Positions 46,560-55,964 of a stretch of 64,000 nucleotides of DNA are shown here, piece after piece. Source of the stretch: Paracyclopina nana (Eukaryota > Arthropoda > Copepoda > Cyclopoida > Cyclopettidae); assembly GCA_019096065.1 (NCBI GenBank), contig JAGUCH010000008.1:439001-503000 (forward strand). The letters are read 5' to 3'. The notes beneath the pieces are model-generated. The model was not told the DNA's origin, made no database searches, and worked only from the letters and a program-made list of their open reading frames with translations. A program made the translations under genes and the position numbers. Each line of letters starts with the position of its first letter. The stretch's first letter is position 1.

Positions 46560-46750
46560 AACAACAACAACAAAGTGCGCGCGCGCGCGCGCGGTTCTTC
46601 ACTCGCTCGCGCGTGCGCCGTGCGTACGGAGCGCGTGCGCGTAAATATGGCGCCAAAATCTACTCTTACCTTGTTTGGAACCGCCGAGCACGAACACCGG
46701 CTGCAAACTGAAGAATTCGCCGGCTGAAGCGCGCAGTCTTATAAGCTGAG
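46560..46750 (-). promoter_or_regulatory. BET promoter and noncoding exon 1
   Basis: On the minus strand CTTATAAG (46738-46745) is a TATA-like box. About 30 bp downstream a start site near 46710 is inferred, and the noncoding first exon ends at 46670 (AACAAG|gtaagag). It splices to 45959 (tttcag|CCTTG), leaving the ATG at 45910 as first start. A GC-rich, CpG-rich stretch with a (GC)n run (about 46577-46594) follows in the first intron. Confidence 0.5.
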
Positions 46751-47391
46751 GGTGACCCAGCACGCCGAAAAAAATGCTGACTCATTTCGCCCGAAGCATC
46801 GACTTTGGACCCGAGCTCAAACTTTTGGCTGCCTTGGCAACAAAAACTTATGTAAGAACTTCTAATTTTTCATCTTTTGTGCCCATAAATAAGATGATTT
46901 TTTATTCATAAAAATGAAATTCTTACTCTTTATTTTGAATGAGGTTTGAATTTTGGGATTTTTGGGTGTTTTGAGAGTGCTCAAATGGGGAAAATGCCTT
47001 AAAAGTGGAATTTCGGATAGCTTTAGGAGTGAGATTTGGGCAAAGCGCCCTCTTTTCTTTTATAAGAGGCTGATGGCGAAAAGCGCCACCTGGCGGACGC
47101 TTTCTACAGTTTTGCCAAACAAAGATTCACTATGGGAGCAAAGTCACATGATGCCACAAAAACCTTTGTTTGATCAGACCAAATAAAGCACCTTTCCACC
47201 TCTTCACTGAAGTTTGTAGCAAGTGAAGCTAATTTACAAAATGTAAATTGTGGCAGATAATTTTGCAAAACCGCAAAAATACATGAAAGGTCACCAAACC
47301 TCAAAACTGTCATATTAAAATCTTTCATGGCATTTAATTCTTCAGGAATCAAGGCTATTATAATAATAAAAAAATATAGTCCATGCATGAG
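46751..47391. other. Intergenic between the BET promoter and the foldback element
   Basis: AT-rich, no gene supported. A short AAAGCGCCACCTGGCGG word lies near 47079. Confidence 0.5.
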
Positions 47392-48169
47392 AAAGGGGAT
47401 GGCCATATAAAAACTAGTAGGATTATTTGGGAGCCCTGTGCATATACTTTAAGCAGGCAACCTGAAATTTGGCACGTGCATTCCTCTTCCCATTGCGCAT
47501 GATCTTTATTAGCGGCATTTTTCAATTTTCCGCCAAATGACAGACTTCCATTTTTCTCCGCTCCCAATTAACAAAATGAGCTGAATTTTTGTGCGTGGCT
47601 CCCATTTTGCCAGGGCTACAACTTTTATTAATGACTTTTTTCCCGATTCGGACTCCCAAGAGCACTTGTTTATAAGCGTTTTTTGTATTTTCGCCATATC
47701 TCCAGTAAGCCTCAACCAAATGAGCTGAATTTTTGTGAACAACTATGATTTAACATTTTCCACAACTTTTATTACTACTATTTTTGCACTAAGTGACTTT
47801 TTTGAGCAGCTGTTTATTACCATTTTTTGTATTTTTGGAATATCTCAGGTAGACCTCAACCAAATGAGCTCAATTGTTGAGAGCACAACTGTTTTTTGTC
47901 ATTTCCTACATCTTTTATTAATGACTCTGCTTCAGAAAAAGACTTTTATAGGTTACTACTATAAAACTCTTTTGCATTTAATAAATCATACAGATTTGAC
48001 CCTCGTTTAATTTCCCTTTTTAGCAGGAATTCTAATCAAGTCATTGAGTGAGGCAGCAATTTTTTTTGCCAATATGTACATGAAAAGCAACTTGTCAGTA
48101 ATCATTAATGTCATTCACATATAGAAACACCCGGGCTCTCCCAATGTTCCTGGTTAGCCTCTATGGTAA

Positions 48170-51100
48170 GACATGGACTCCTACCCTTGGATCGACAACG
48201 GATAGTCCTTGGACCGACTATCAGAACACACAGTCCTTGGATAGACCAGGGCTGACATGTATTTGGTTAGACAAGAAAAACAAAATGTACTTGGATCGAC
48301 AAGACGAATCGTCCTTGGATCTACTATGAGAACATACAGTCCTTGGATCGAATAACGGATCATCCTTGGATAGACGAAAGACGGACAGTACTTGCATCAA
48401 CGTGACTAATCAGCCTTGGATCGACTGGGAAAACAGTCTGTTCTGCTAGTCTATCCAAGGACAGTCTGTTTTAGTCAATCCAGGGACAGTTTGCTTCTGC
48501 TTTCTAACTATGTACAGTACGTTTTAGCTGTCGATCCAAGTATGAAACGTTTTTCGATGCAGGGACAGTCAGTTTTGTCAGTCTATCCTAGCACACACAG
48601 TGGGTTTATTTGCCGAGTTGACGCGCACGGAAAAAAGTCGCGAAATCAACGTAGCACCTCTTTCTTATAGTCCGTAAGCTAAAAATGTTGCATCCTAGCA
48701 CCCTGGAGAGCAAGTAAGAGCAGCCAATTCTGGTGGATTATCAATTTATGCTATAAGCTTGACTTCCCTGACTTGGTCACTCAATTGGAGTCGTTTGGAA
48801 TCAAAAGTTATGGGAGATTTAATTTATGCTTAAATTGTACAAAGTTGCTGTTCTACTAAATTCGCCAAAATCATTTTTTGCCCAAAAATTATGTCTTCTT
48901 CTCCAAATTTGAATCTTTATCTGTCAATAAACATTAATTTGTGCCCTTTTGATAGCCCCAAAGTCATATAAATTAGAAACTGAAAATGGGTGCTAAAATT
49001 GGAAATCTGCAATTTGACGTAATTTCTCGTGTGCGTAAAATCGGCTTTTTGATCCACTGTGGCACAGTTTGTTCTAGTCGACCTAGGTCCTGCTAAGTCA
49101 TAGTAGTCGATCCAAGGACTAACCATCTTGTTGATCCAGGGACTATGAGTTCTGTCTGTCTATCAAAGGATGATCTGTAGCATTCTATTCAGGGATGGGA
49201 CTGACTGTATTTGGTTAGACAAGAAAAATGCACATTGCCTGGATAGAGAAGACAAACCGTCCTAGGATCAACATTGAGAACAAACAGTCCTTGGATCAAC
49301 AACGGATTGTTCTTGGATCCACTGGTGAACTCCAGTCATCCAAGTCTAATATAAAAGATCTTGCTTGTCAGCCGAGACTTGCTGCGCAATTTTTGCTTGG
49401 CAACTTTTATTTAGCAATTTCACTTAAAAGTCTTACTTTGTATCACAAGCAAGTCTTTGCTTAAGATAAAATTCTCTGGTGGACTAGGTTCTTGTCTATC
49501 CAGGGACTTTTTGTTATAAGAGTCAATCCAAGGATGATCTGTTTTTCGATGCAGGTACAGTGCGTTCTGCTAGTCTATCCAAGCACAGTTTGTTCTAGTC
49601 AACCCAGGTCCTTCTCTGTCATGACTGTTGATCCAAGTACAGTCCCGTTTCGTCGATCCATGGACAGTGTGTTCTCTAAGTTGATCCAGGGATGATCTGT
49701 TGCAGTCTATCCAGGGACAGTATGTTCTAGTTGATCCAAGTACAGCCACCCGTTTGTCTTCATAGTTCATCCAAAGACATTCCATCTTGTCGATCCAGAG
49801 ACTAGTTCTGTAAGTCTATCCAAGGACGATCTGTTGCAGTCTATACAGGGACAGTATGTCCTAGTCGATCCAAGTACAGCCTCTGGCAAAGCCAAGAAGG
49901 TGCAACTGATTACCTCACTATCTCAGACTCCTACCCTAGGATCAACAACTGATCGTCGGTGGATCGATTACGACGAACCGGACTTGGATCAACAATACGA
50001 ATCGTCCTTGGATTGACTATGAGAACACTCCTTAGAGACTGTATTAGGTTAGACAATAAAAACAAACATTACCTGTATAGACAAGACAAACCGTATTTGG
50101 ACCAACTGAAAGAAGGCTCAGTCCGTGGATCAACAAAATAAATCATCCATAGACTGACATAGTACTTTTCTAGGTACCAACGGACTCCTACCCTTGAATC
50201 GACAACAGATCGTCCTTGGATAGACTACGACAAACCAGCCTTGCATCGACAAAACGCATCATCCCTGGATCGACTGCTACTACGGACAGTCCCCAGATTG
50301 ACAACGGATCATCTTTGGATCAACTGTTAGAACACACAGTCCTTGGATAGACCAGGACTGACATGTATTTGGTTACACAAGAAAAACTAACTGTGCTTGG
50401 ATCGACTATGAGAACATACAGTCCTTAGATCGACCAATGGATCGTTCTTGGGTAGACAAAAGACGGGCAGTAGGTCTGTTCTGACAGTCAATCCAAGGAT
50501 AGCTTGTTCTAGTCTATCCAGGGACAGTTTGTTGTTGCAGTCTAACATTGTACAGTACGTTCTAGCTGTCGATCCAAATACGATCCGTTTTTCGATGCAG
50601 AGACAGTCTGTTCTGTCAGTCAATCCAAGCACAGTTCATTCTGGTCTACCCAGGTCCTCCTAAGTCATAGTAGTCGATCCAAGGAATATCCGTTTCATTG
50701 ATCCAAGGACTGTTTGTCTTCATAGTCAATCCAAGTACAGTCCCGTCTTGTCGATCCATGGACAGTGGGTTCTCATAGTAGATCCAGGGATGATCTGTTG
50801 CAGTCTATCCAAGGACGGTACGTCCTAGTCAATCCAAGTACGGCTGCCCGTACCAATCTATTTTATGTAGCTGCCTAATAAGGACAATATTATTTAGATT
50901 TTGCTTGGTATGTTTTGCTTGGTGGCCCAAGTTTTGAATTGGCATACAGGTCTTCCAAGAACTGACTGAAAAGGCTACCCTAGACTGTCTTGGTCAAGCT
51001 TGGAAAGTCTTGCTTGGTCATCCAAGTGTACCAATGCCATAAGCCCGGTTCCAACAAGGAAAATCAGCATAGTCTTGACATGTCAGACACCGGGCAATAG

Positions 51101-51410
51101 TCTTGGAATTTATCATAAGAAATTGGTATATTCCCAGTAGTACCAGGTTAGTTTTAGTCTATCCTGGGACTGTTTGTTGTAACAGTCGATCCAAGAACAC
51201 AGGTAAGGTGTGTTCTGCTAGTCTATCCAAGTACTGTCTGTTCTAGTTGACACAGGTCCTTCTCTGTCATGACTGTTGATCCAAGTACTGTCCCATCTTG
51301 TCGATCCAAGGACCATATGTTCTCATAGTCGATCCAGGGATGATATGTAACAGTTTATCCAGGGACAGTATGTTCTAGTCGATCCAAGTACGACCATCCA
51401 CTATCTCTAC
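48170..51410. repeat. CCTTGGATCGAC satellite with alternating orientation
   Basis: Short units around CCTTGGATCGAC (spacing about 25-35 bp) face plus at about 48180-48430, minus (GTCGATCCAAGGACAG) at 48440-48600 and 49060-49150, plus at 49190-49340, minus at 49490-49880, plus at 49920-50460, and minus at 50480-50870 and 51150-51400. A block at about 48176-48600 recurs in the same order at 50183-50640, indicating a higher-order unit near 2.0 kb. Non-satellite stretches interrupt at 48597-49066, 49345-49480 and 50870-51140. Confidence 0.9.
48597..49066. mobile_element. MITE of the CACAGTGG family inserted in the satellite
   Basis: The left edge CACAGTGGGTTTATT...GAGTTGACGCGCAC and right edge GTGCGTAAAATCGG...GATCCACTGTGGCAC form a convergent pair. 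Outside it the satellite resumes exactly where it broke off (CTATCCTAGCAC | AGTTTGTTCTAG). A CAC or GCAC word at both edges may be a short target duplication. The inside is AT-rich and noncoding. Confidence 0.6.
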
Positions 51411-52229
51411 CACTTCAATTTTGGGAGGGATACAGCTGATCTTTGTGGCATTTTTTTAGGTCTAGAACCTATCCATAAGAGTGAAAGGCACTATGTAAAA
51501 TCATGCCCTTTAAATATATGCAAATAACATGCTGAAATAGCCCCATTATGACAAAAAAAGTTTTGCAATCTACTGTTTCAGCCATTGTAACACTTAACAG
51601 TTCATTTGGTTGAGGTCTCCTGTATGTAAATATTGCAAAATTACAAAATTAGCTCATGATCAGATTTTCAAAAAAGTCACTTAGTACAAAAATAGTATTA
51701 ATAAAAGTTGGGGAAAATGTTAAATCAAAGTTGTTTTAAAAAATTCAGATCTTTTGGTTGAGGCTTGCTGGAGAAAAAGCAAAAATACAAAAAGTGCTAA
51801 AAAGCAGACACACTAAAAAGTCATCAAGATCAAAATCATATTAATAAAAGTTGTGAGAAACGCAAAATCGCAGTTGTTCACAAAAATTCAGCTCATTTGG
51901 TTGAGGCTTACTGGAGATATGGCGAAAATACAAAAAACGCTTATAAACAAGTGCTCTTGGGAGTCCGAATCGGGAAAAAAGTCATTAATAAAAGTTGTAG
52001 CCCTGGCAAAATGGGAGCCACGCACAAAAATTCAGCTCATTTTGTTAATTGGGAGCGGAGAAAAATGGAAGTCTGTCATTTGGCGGAAAATTGAAAAATG
52101 CCGCTAATAAAGATCATGCGCAATGGGAAGAGGAATGCACGTGCCAAATTTCAGGTTGCCTGCTTAAAGTATATGCACAGGGCTCCCAAATAATCCTACT
52201 AGTTTTTATATGGCCATCCCCTTTAAAAA

Positions 52230-53110
52230 CATTAAGTTCTGTATGAAAGCTATGAGAGACATTTAAAAACATCAAATCTTAATGGAACATCAATGGCATG
52301 ACACCATATCTTCAAGAAACATTAATGTCGTGGAATCAGGTTATTTAGAAACATCAACGACATGACATCAAATCTTTCACAAACTTAATAAGTCCTTAGA
52401 TCAAATAGCTCGAAAACATTTATTTCATGCAATCAAATCTTTAATCATTAATATCCTGTCATCAAATATGTGAGAAACATTAATGTCCTAACATCAATCT
52501 TTATAAAACATGCATGTTCTGACATGTCTTATGGAACATTAATCTTCACATCAGGAAACATCAATTTCCTGATACCAAAACATTAATGTCCTAACATCAA
52601 ACCTTAAAAAAACAATAATGTCCTGGCATCAAATCTTAAGAAAACATCAATTTCCAGATACCAAATCATCAAAAAACATTAATGTCCCAACATCAAACCT
52701 TAAAGAAGTAATTATGTCCTGATTTGAAAGAAACACTAATTTCCTGATATTAAATATTTACAAAACATTGATGTACTGACATCAAAGCTGTTAGTGATTT
52801 TAATTTCCTGACATAAAATCTTTTTAAAGGATTATTTTCCTAACATCAAAGCTACGAGAAATATCAATTTCCTGACATAAAATCTTTAAGAAACATTAAT
52901 TTTGTGCTATCGAATCTTTATAAACATTAATTTTCTGACACCAAAGCTATTAGTGACATTAATTTCCTGGCATAAAATCTTCATGAAACATTAACTTCCT
53001 GACATCAAATCTTTAAGAAACATTTATGTCCTGACATCAAATCTTTAAGAAACATTAACTTCCTGACATCAAATTTTAGGAAACTTTAATGTCCTGACTA
53101 TAAAGTGTGT
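52230..53110 (+). repeat. About 34-bp array, ACATTAATGTCCTGACATCAAATCTTT
   Basis: About twenty-five degenerate units built on AAGAAACATTAATGTCC and TGACATCAAATCTTT start within a few bases of the right end of the foldback element and run to 50 bp from the AtuA stop codon. Noncoding. Confidence 0.9.
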
Positions 53111-53155
53111 TTCAAAGGCAATGAAAACAAGTGAAATAAATGCTTCTATTAGTGT

Positions 53156-54961
53156 TCAAGATGAGGCAAGCGTAGCAAGGTCTGGCATATTCTTGAACTT
53201 GAAGCTGAGCAGGTTTTGAGCAAAAGCCTTGCCTAGAGGGTCAGGTCTCAGTGAAGCAATCCCACCTCCTCCCAATGAGTGTTCAAGCAGGAAATTGACT
53301 GCATTGATGCCAGGCACATCAAATCTGGTCACTGTTCCACCTTGGCCCATATGCTCCTTGAAATGATCATGCACAGCCTCTGGAGTCAGGTACTTCTTGA
53401 TGTAACTCAAGAATTTGGGATGTCTTGCAATGACTCCAATGTTGCAAGAGTCTCCCTTGTCACCAGACCTGGCATAAGCCAAGTCCTCAAGGCAATAAGT
53501 GCAATCCCCTTGTTCAACTTGAACATCCTGAACATGGATCACCGATGAGGAAGCATCTTGACAATGCTGAGTTTGAGACAAGTACTTGTCTTCTTGATCA
53601 TTCAATTGGATTGTGGCTGGCAACTTTGCCTTGTCGATGAGGAAAGAGTGCAATTTCAAGCATGGGCTTGGCTTTGGTCTTCCACCGACCAATTGGCACA
53701 ATCCTGGAGCCATTCCAGTTCCAGCCGAGGCAATCTCCCTTGACCAAACCTCCAAGGCTTTCTTGTCCTGATGTTGAACAGCCATCCACAAGGCTGACAT
53801 TGATGATCCAGACCCTAGGCAGGTGACAAAGGTGTCATCAAAGTCAGCCAAGTTCAAGTGCTTGAACAGCATCCTGGATCTATCCAGGATTGCTTTTGCC
53901 ACTGCTTGTCCTTTCAGCTCAGTTTGACCACCACCAATGATAGCCACTGAGGTAGCTTTGAACCCATCCAGGTAAGTAGCAGACACTTTGAAGGTGTCCG
54001 TAGGAGGTTTGCCCTTGGCTCCAGACACTTGAACAGCTTGATCTTGCTTGAGCAGCTTTACATTGGTGAAGTCACAAGTGACATCTGGCAAGATGTAGTT
54101 GGCAGGATCTCCAACCTCATAGAGCATTTGCTCAGCCACAGCAGCCTCCTCCAGGATCCCACCTGTCTTGGGAGGCTTGCTCAGCTCAAAGGTACCATTG
54201 GGAGCCATCTGGATGATGGGGAAGCCCAGATTGGCATAGCCAGGGCTCACTTTGTGCCAGTCAGTGAAGAGGCCTCCAGTGGCTTGTCCTCCACACTCAA
54301 TGAGGTGTCCAGCCAAGGATCCAGCTGCCAAGAGGTCAAAATCCTCATCTAGCTTCCAATTGAACTCATGGCAAAATGGCGCCAAAGCAAGAGCTGAGTC
54401 AGCTGTTCTGCCAGTGACAACAATGTCAGCTCCCATTTCAAGAGCCTTGATGATTGGTCCAGCTCCAAAGTAAGCTGTCATGGAGTGCACATTCTTAGGC
54501 AAGGATGTCTTCAAGGATGTCTTCAGGGATGTCTTCATCAAAGGCATCAAATCATCTCCAGTCACTGAGGCAATTTTCAAGTCAATCCCACTTTTTGAGC
54601 AAGCTTGCTTCAGAGCTTGAACACATGCCAGTGTGTTGATTCCTCCAGCATTGGCAATGATCTTGACTCCTTGATCCTTGATCTGCTTCAGGTGAGGACC
54701 TAGAGCAAAGTGGACAAAGTCTGGAGCATAGCCAAGGTCTGGATTCTTAGCTTTGGCAGCTGTCAACAGTGACATGGTCAGCTCGGACAAGTAGTCAAAC
54801 ATTAGGTAGTCCAGGTTGCCCCCATTCAGCAATTGGGGTACAGCTGTCGGGGTGTCGCCCCAAAAGCCTGAAGCACAGCCAATCCTGATCCTGGATTGAC
54901 CAGTTGACAGCTGACATTTGCTAATATGCTGGCTTAACTTGGACCTGAGCATTTTTGCCAT
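53156..54961 (-). CDS. AtuA-family (DUF1446) protein, intronless
   Basis: Related to the bacterial acyclic terpene utilisation protein AtuA; the activity in animals is unknown. Single exon, 601 aa from MAKMLRSK; the same frame is open upstream to 55168, but that part is Phe/Lys-rich and unlike the family. Seen: N-terminal AtuA domain (about 25-450; CASGFWGDTP, IIANAGGINT, DIVVTGRTADSALALAP, ECGGQATGG, CLGSGSSMSALWMAVQ) and the C-terminal ferredoxin-fold AtuA-like domain (about 495-590; YARSGDKGDSCNIGVIAR). The length fits two-domain family members in eukaryotes and some bacteria. The start may form a mitochondrial or peroxisomal leader, but this is unclear. Oddities: no introns in an intron-rich neighbourhood, and a triple in-frame repeat (KTSL x3). 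Patchy animal distribution or transfer is possible. It lies head to head with the K+ channel gene. Confidence 0.9.
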   Translation of the reverse strand: MAKMLRSKLSQHISKCQLSTGQSRIRIGCASGFWGDTPTAVPQLLNGGNLDYLMFDYLSELTMSLLTAAKAKNPDLGYAPDFVHFALGPHLKQIKDQGVKIIANAGGINTLACVQALKQACSKSGIDLKIASVTGDDLMPLMKTSLKTSLKTSLPKNVHSMTAYFGAGPIIKALEMGADIVVTGRTADSALALAPFCHEFNWKLDEDFDLLAAGSLAGHLIECGGQATGGLFTDWHKVSPGYANLGFPIIQMAPNGTFELSKPPKTGGILEEAAVAEQMLYEVGDPANYILPDVTCDFTNVKLLKQDQAVQVSGAKGKPPTDTFKVSATYLDGFKATSVAIIGGGQTELKGQAVAKAILDRSRMLFKHLNLADFDDTFVTCLGSGSSMSALWMAVQHQDKKALEVWSREIASAGTGMAPGLCQLVGGRPKPSPCLKLHSFLIDKAKLPATIQLNDQEDKYLSQTQHCQDASSSVIHVQDVQVEQGDCTYCLEDLAYARSGDKGDSCNIGVIARHPKFLSYIKKYLTPEAVHDHFKEHMGQGGTVTRFDVPGINAVNFLLEHSLGGGGIASLRPDPLGKAFAQNLLSFKFKNMPDLATLASS

Positions 54962-55964
54962 TGATAGCGTTTTTTGTTTATCATCACTTGTTTTAACGGA
55001 ATTTTTAATCACATTAACTCCCAACCTTTCAAAATCCTTAAAAAAGTATTTTGCAAAAAAAAAGTTTTTTGGGCTCGTGAAAATAGAAAATTCTAGGTTT
55101 TTTGAGATTCCTTCATGCAAAATTGAGTTTTGAATGATTTTAAAGAAGAAATTAAAGTATTTTAGCACATTTCAAGTTTTAATTGTAAATATTCTAAAAT
55201 TCTCTAAAGCAAACAACATGTTTCTCTTCAGTTTAGGTCAAAATCAGCTGATTTTTCAGGCAGCAGACAATTTCAGCTGAAATCAGCTTTCCTATTAAAA
55301 ACTACTCTAAAAATGGGAAAATTTAAATTTAGCGTTATTATGCAGTTGTTCAAATAATAAACATTAAGTCAGCTGATTTTCTGGTGATTTCAGCTGACAG
55401 CAGCTGTTTGTTTACTTTTCTCAAAATCAGCTGACATGACCAGCCTTGTTATGACAACCTTTTTTCCAATGGCCTTTTTATGAGGCAAAGTGCTTCCATA
55501 TGGCACACACCACTCTGAAAGTGAAAGCCAAGGTGAAAGCCTCTCTTTACTACAGAGCAAAAAGAGAGAGCTTGAAGCTGATTCAGCCTTCAGTTGTTGT
55601 GCTACTGTTGTAGAGCCAAAGAAGAAACCCAAATGTTGGCATACTTTTGCACCAATCTTTGAAAAAGGTCACTTTGAGGCTGCCTTGGTGGGCTCAGTCT
55701 TCAGCCTTCAGCCAGGTGAATAAAGCCAATATTAAGCCCATTTGGGCAAGAGCCAATTCACAGCTTTTTATGTACTTGTTGATTCTGAGAAAAACATATG
55801 TTGCTCCATTTCAAAGTGGTAATAAAATAAGCCTAGTGCATCTTTTCACGTCCGAGCTTGCGAGGGTGGCAATTTCAAAAGAAGCTGATTTCAATTGCTA
55901 ACCAACTATATTAAAAAAAACTAAGATGATTTAATTTGTTTGTATTTCCAGATGATTCCAATTC
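54962..55964. promoter_or_regulatory. Divergent promoter region of AtuA and K+ channel genes, CAGCTG cluster
   Basis: The 1.0-kb gap between head-to-head starts carries six CAGCTG E-boxes in 189 bp (55245, 55274, 55370, 55391, 55401, 55428), most inside TCAGCTGATTT-like words. The K+ channel 5' UTR is spliced: the acceptor TATTTCCAG at 55943-55951 is followed by an in-frame TGA just before the ATG, so a noncoding exon must lie upstream. TTCAGCCAG|gtgaat near 55716 is one candidate donor. Confidence 0.5.

Larger units (their letters stand above)
47392..52224. mobile_element. 4.8-kb foldback-like element with about 0.6-kb inverted termini
   Basis: The left end starts AAAGGGGATGGCCATATAAA and the right end is its inverse, TATATGGCCATCCCCTTT. 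The first 350 bp of each arm are almost identical when inverted, so the same 84-codon frame appears on the minus strand at 47509-47742 and on the plus strand at 51853-52107. The arms (about 47392-47960 and 51590-52224) contain 125-170-bp subrepeats with CTCAACCAAATGAGCT and ACAACTTTTATTA. The interior is satellite DNA. No transposase frame is visible. Long subrepeat-bearing inverted arms around repetitive DNA are typical of Foldback-type elements. No target duplication was identified. Confidence 0.85.

Noticed and set aside
48170..51410. CRISPR-like array
   Set aside because: Units flip orientation, spacers are themselves repetitive and variable, and the context is eukaryotic.
47509..52107. 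Identical 84-codon frames at 47509-47742 (minus) and 51853-52107 (plus) as a duplicated gene
   Set aside because: They lie inside the inverted arms of the foldback element and their identity reflects arm identity. No domain was recognised.
54962..55168. 69-residue N-terminal extension of the AtuA protein
   Set aside because: Phe/Lys-rich low-complexity sequence unlike the family; the internal ATG at 54961 gives the usual length.
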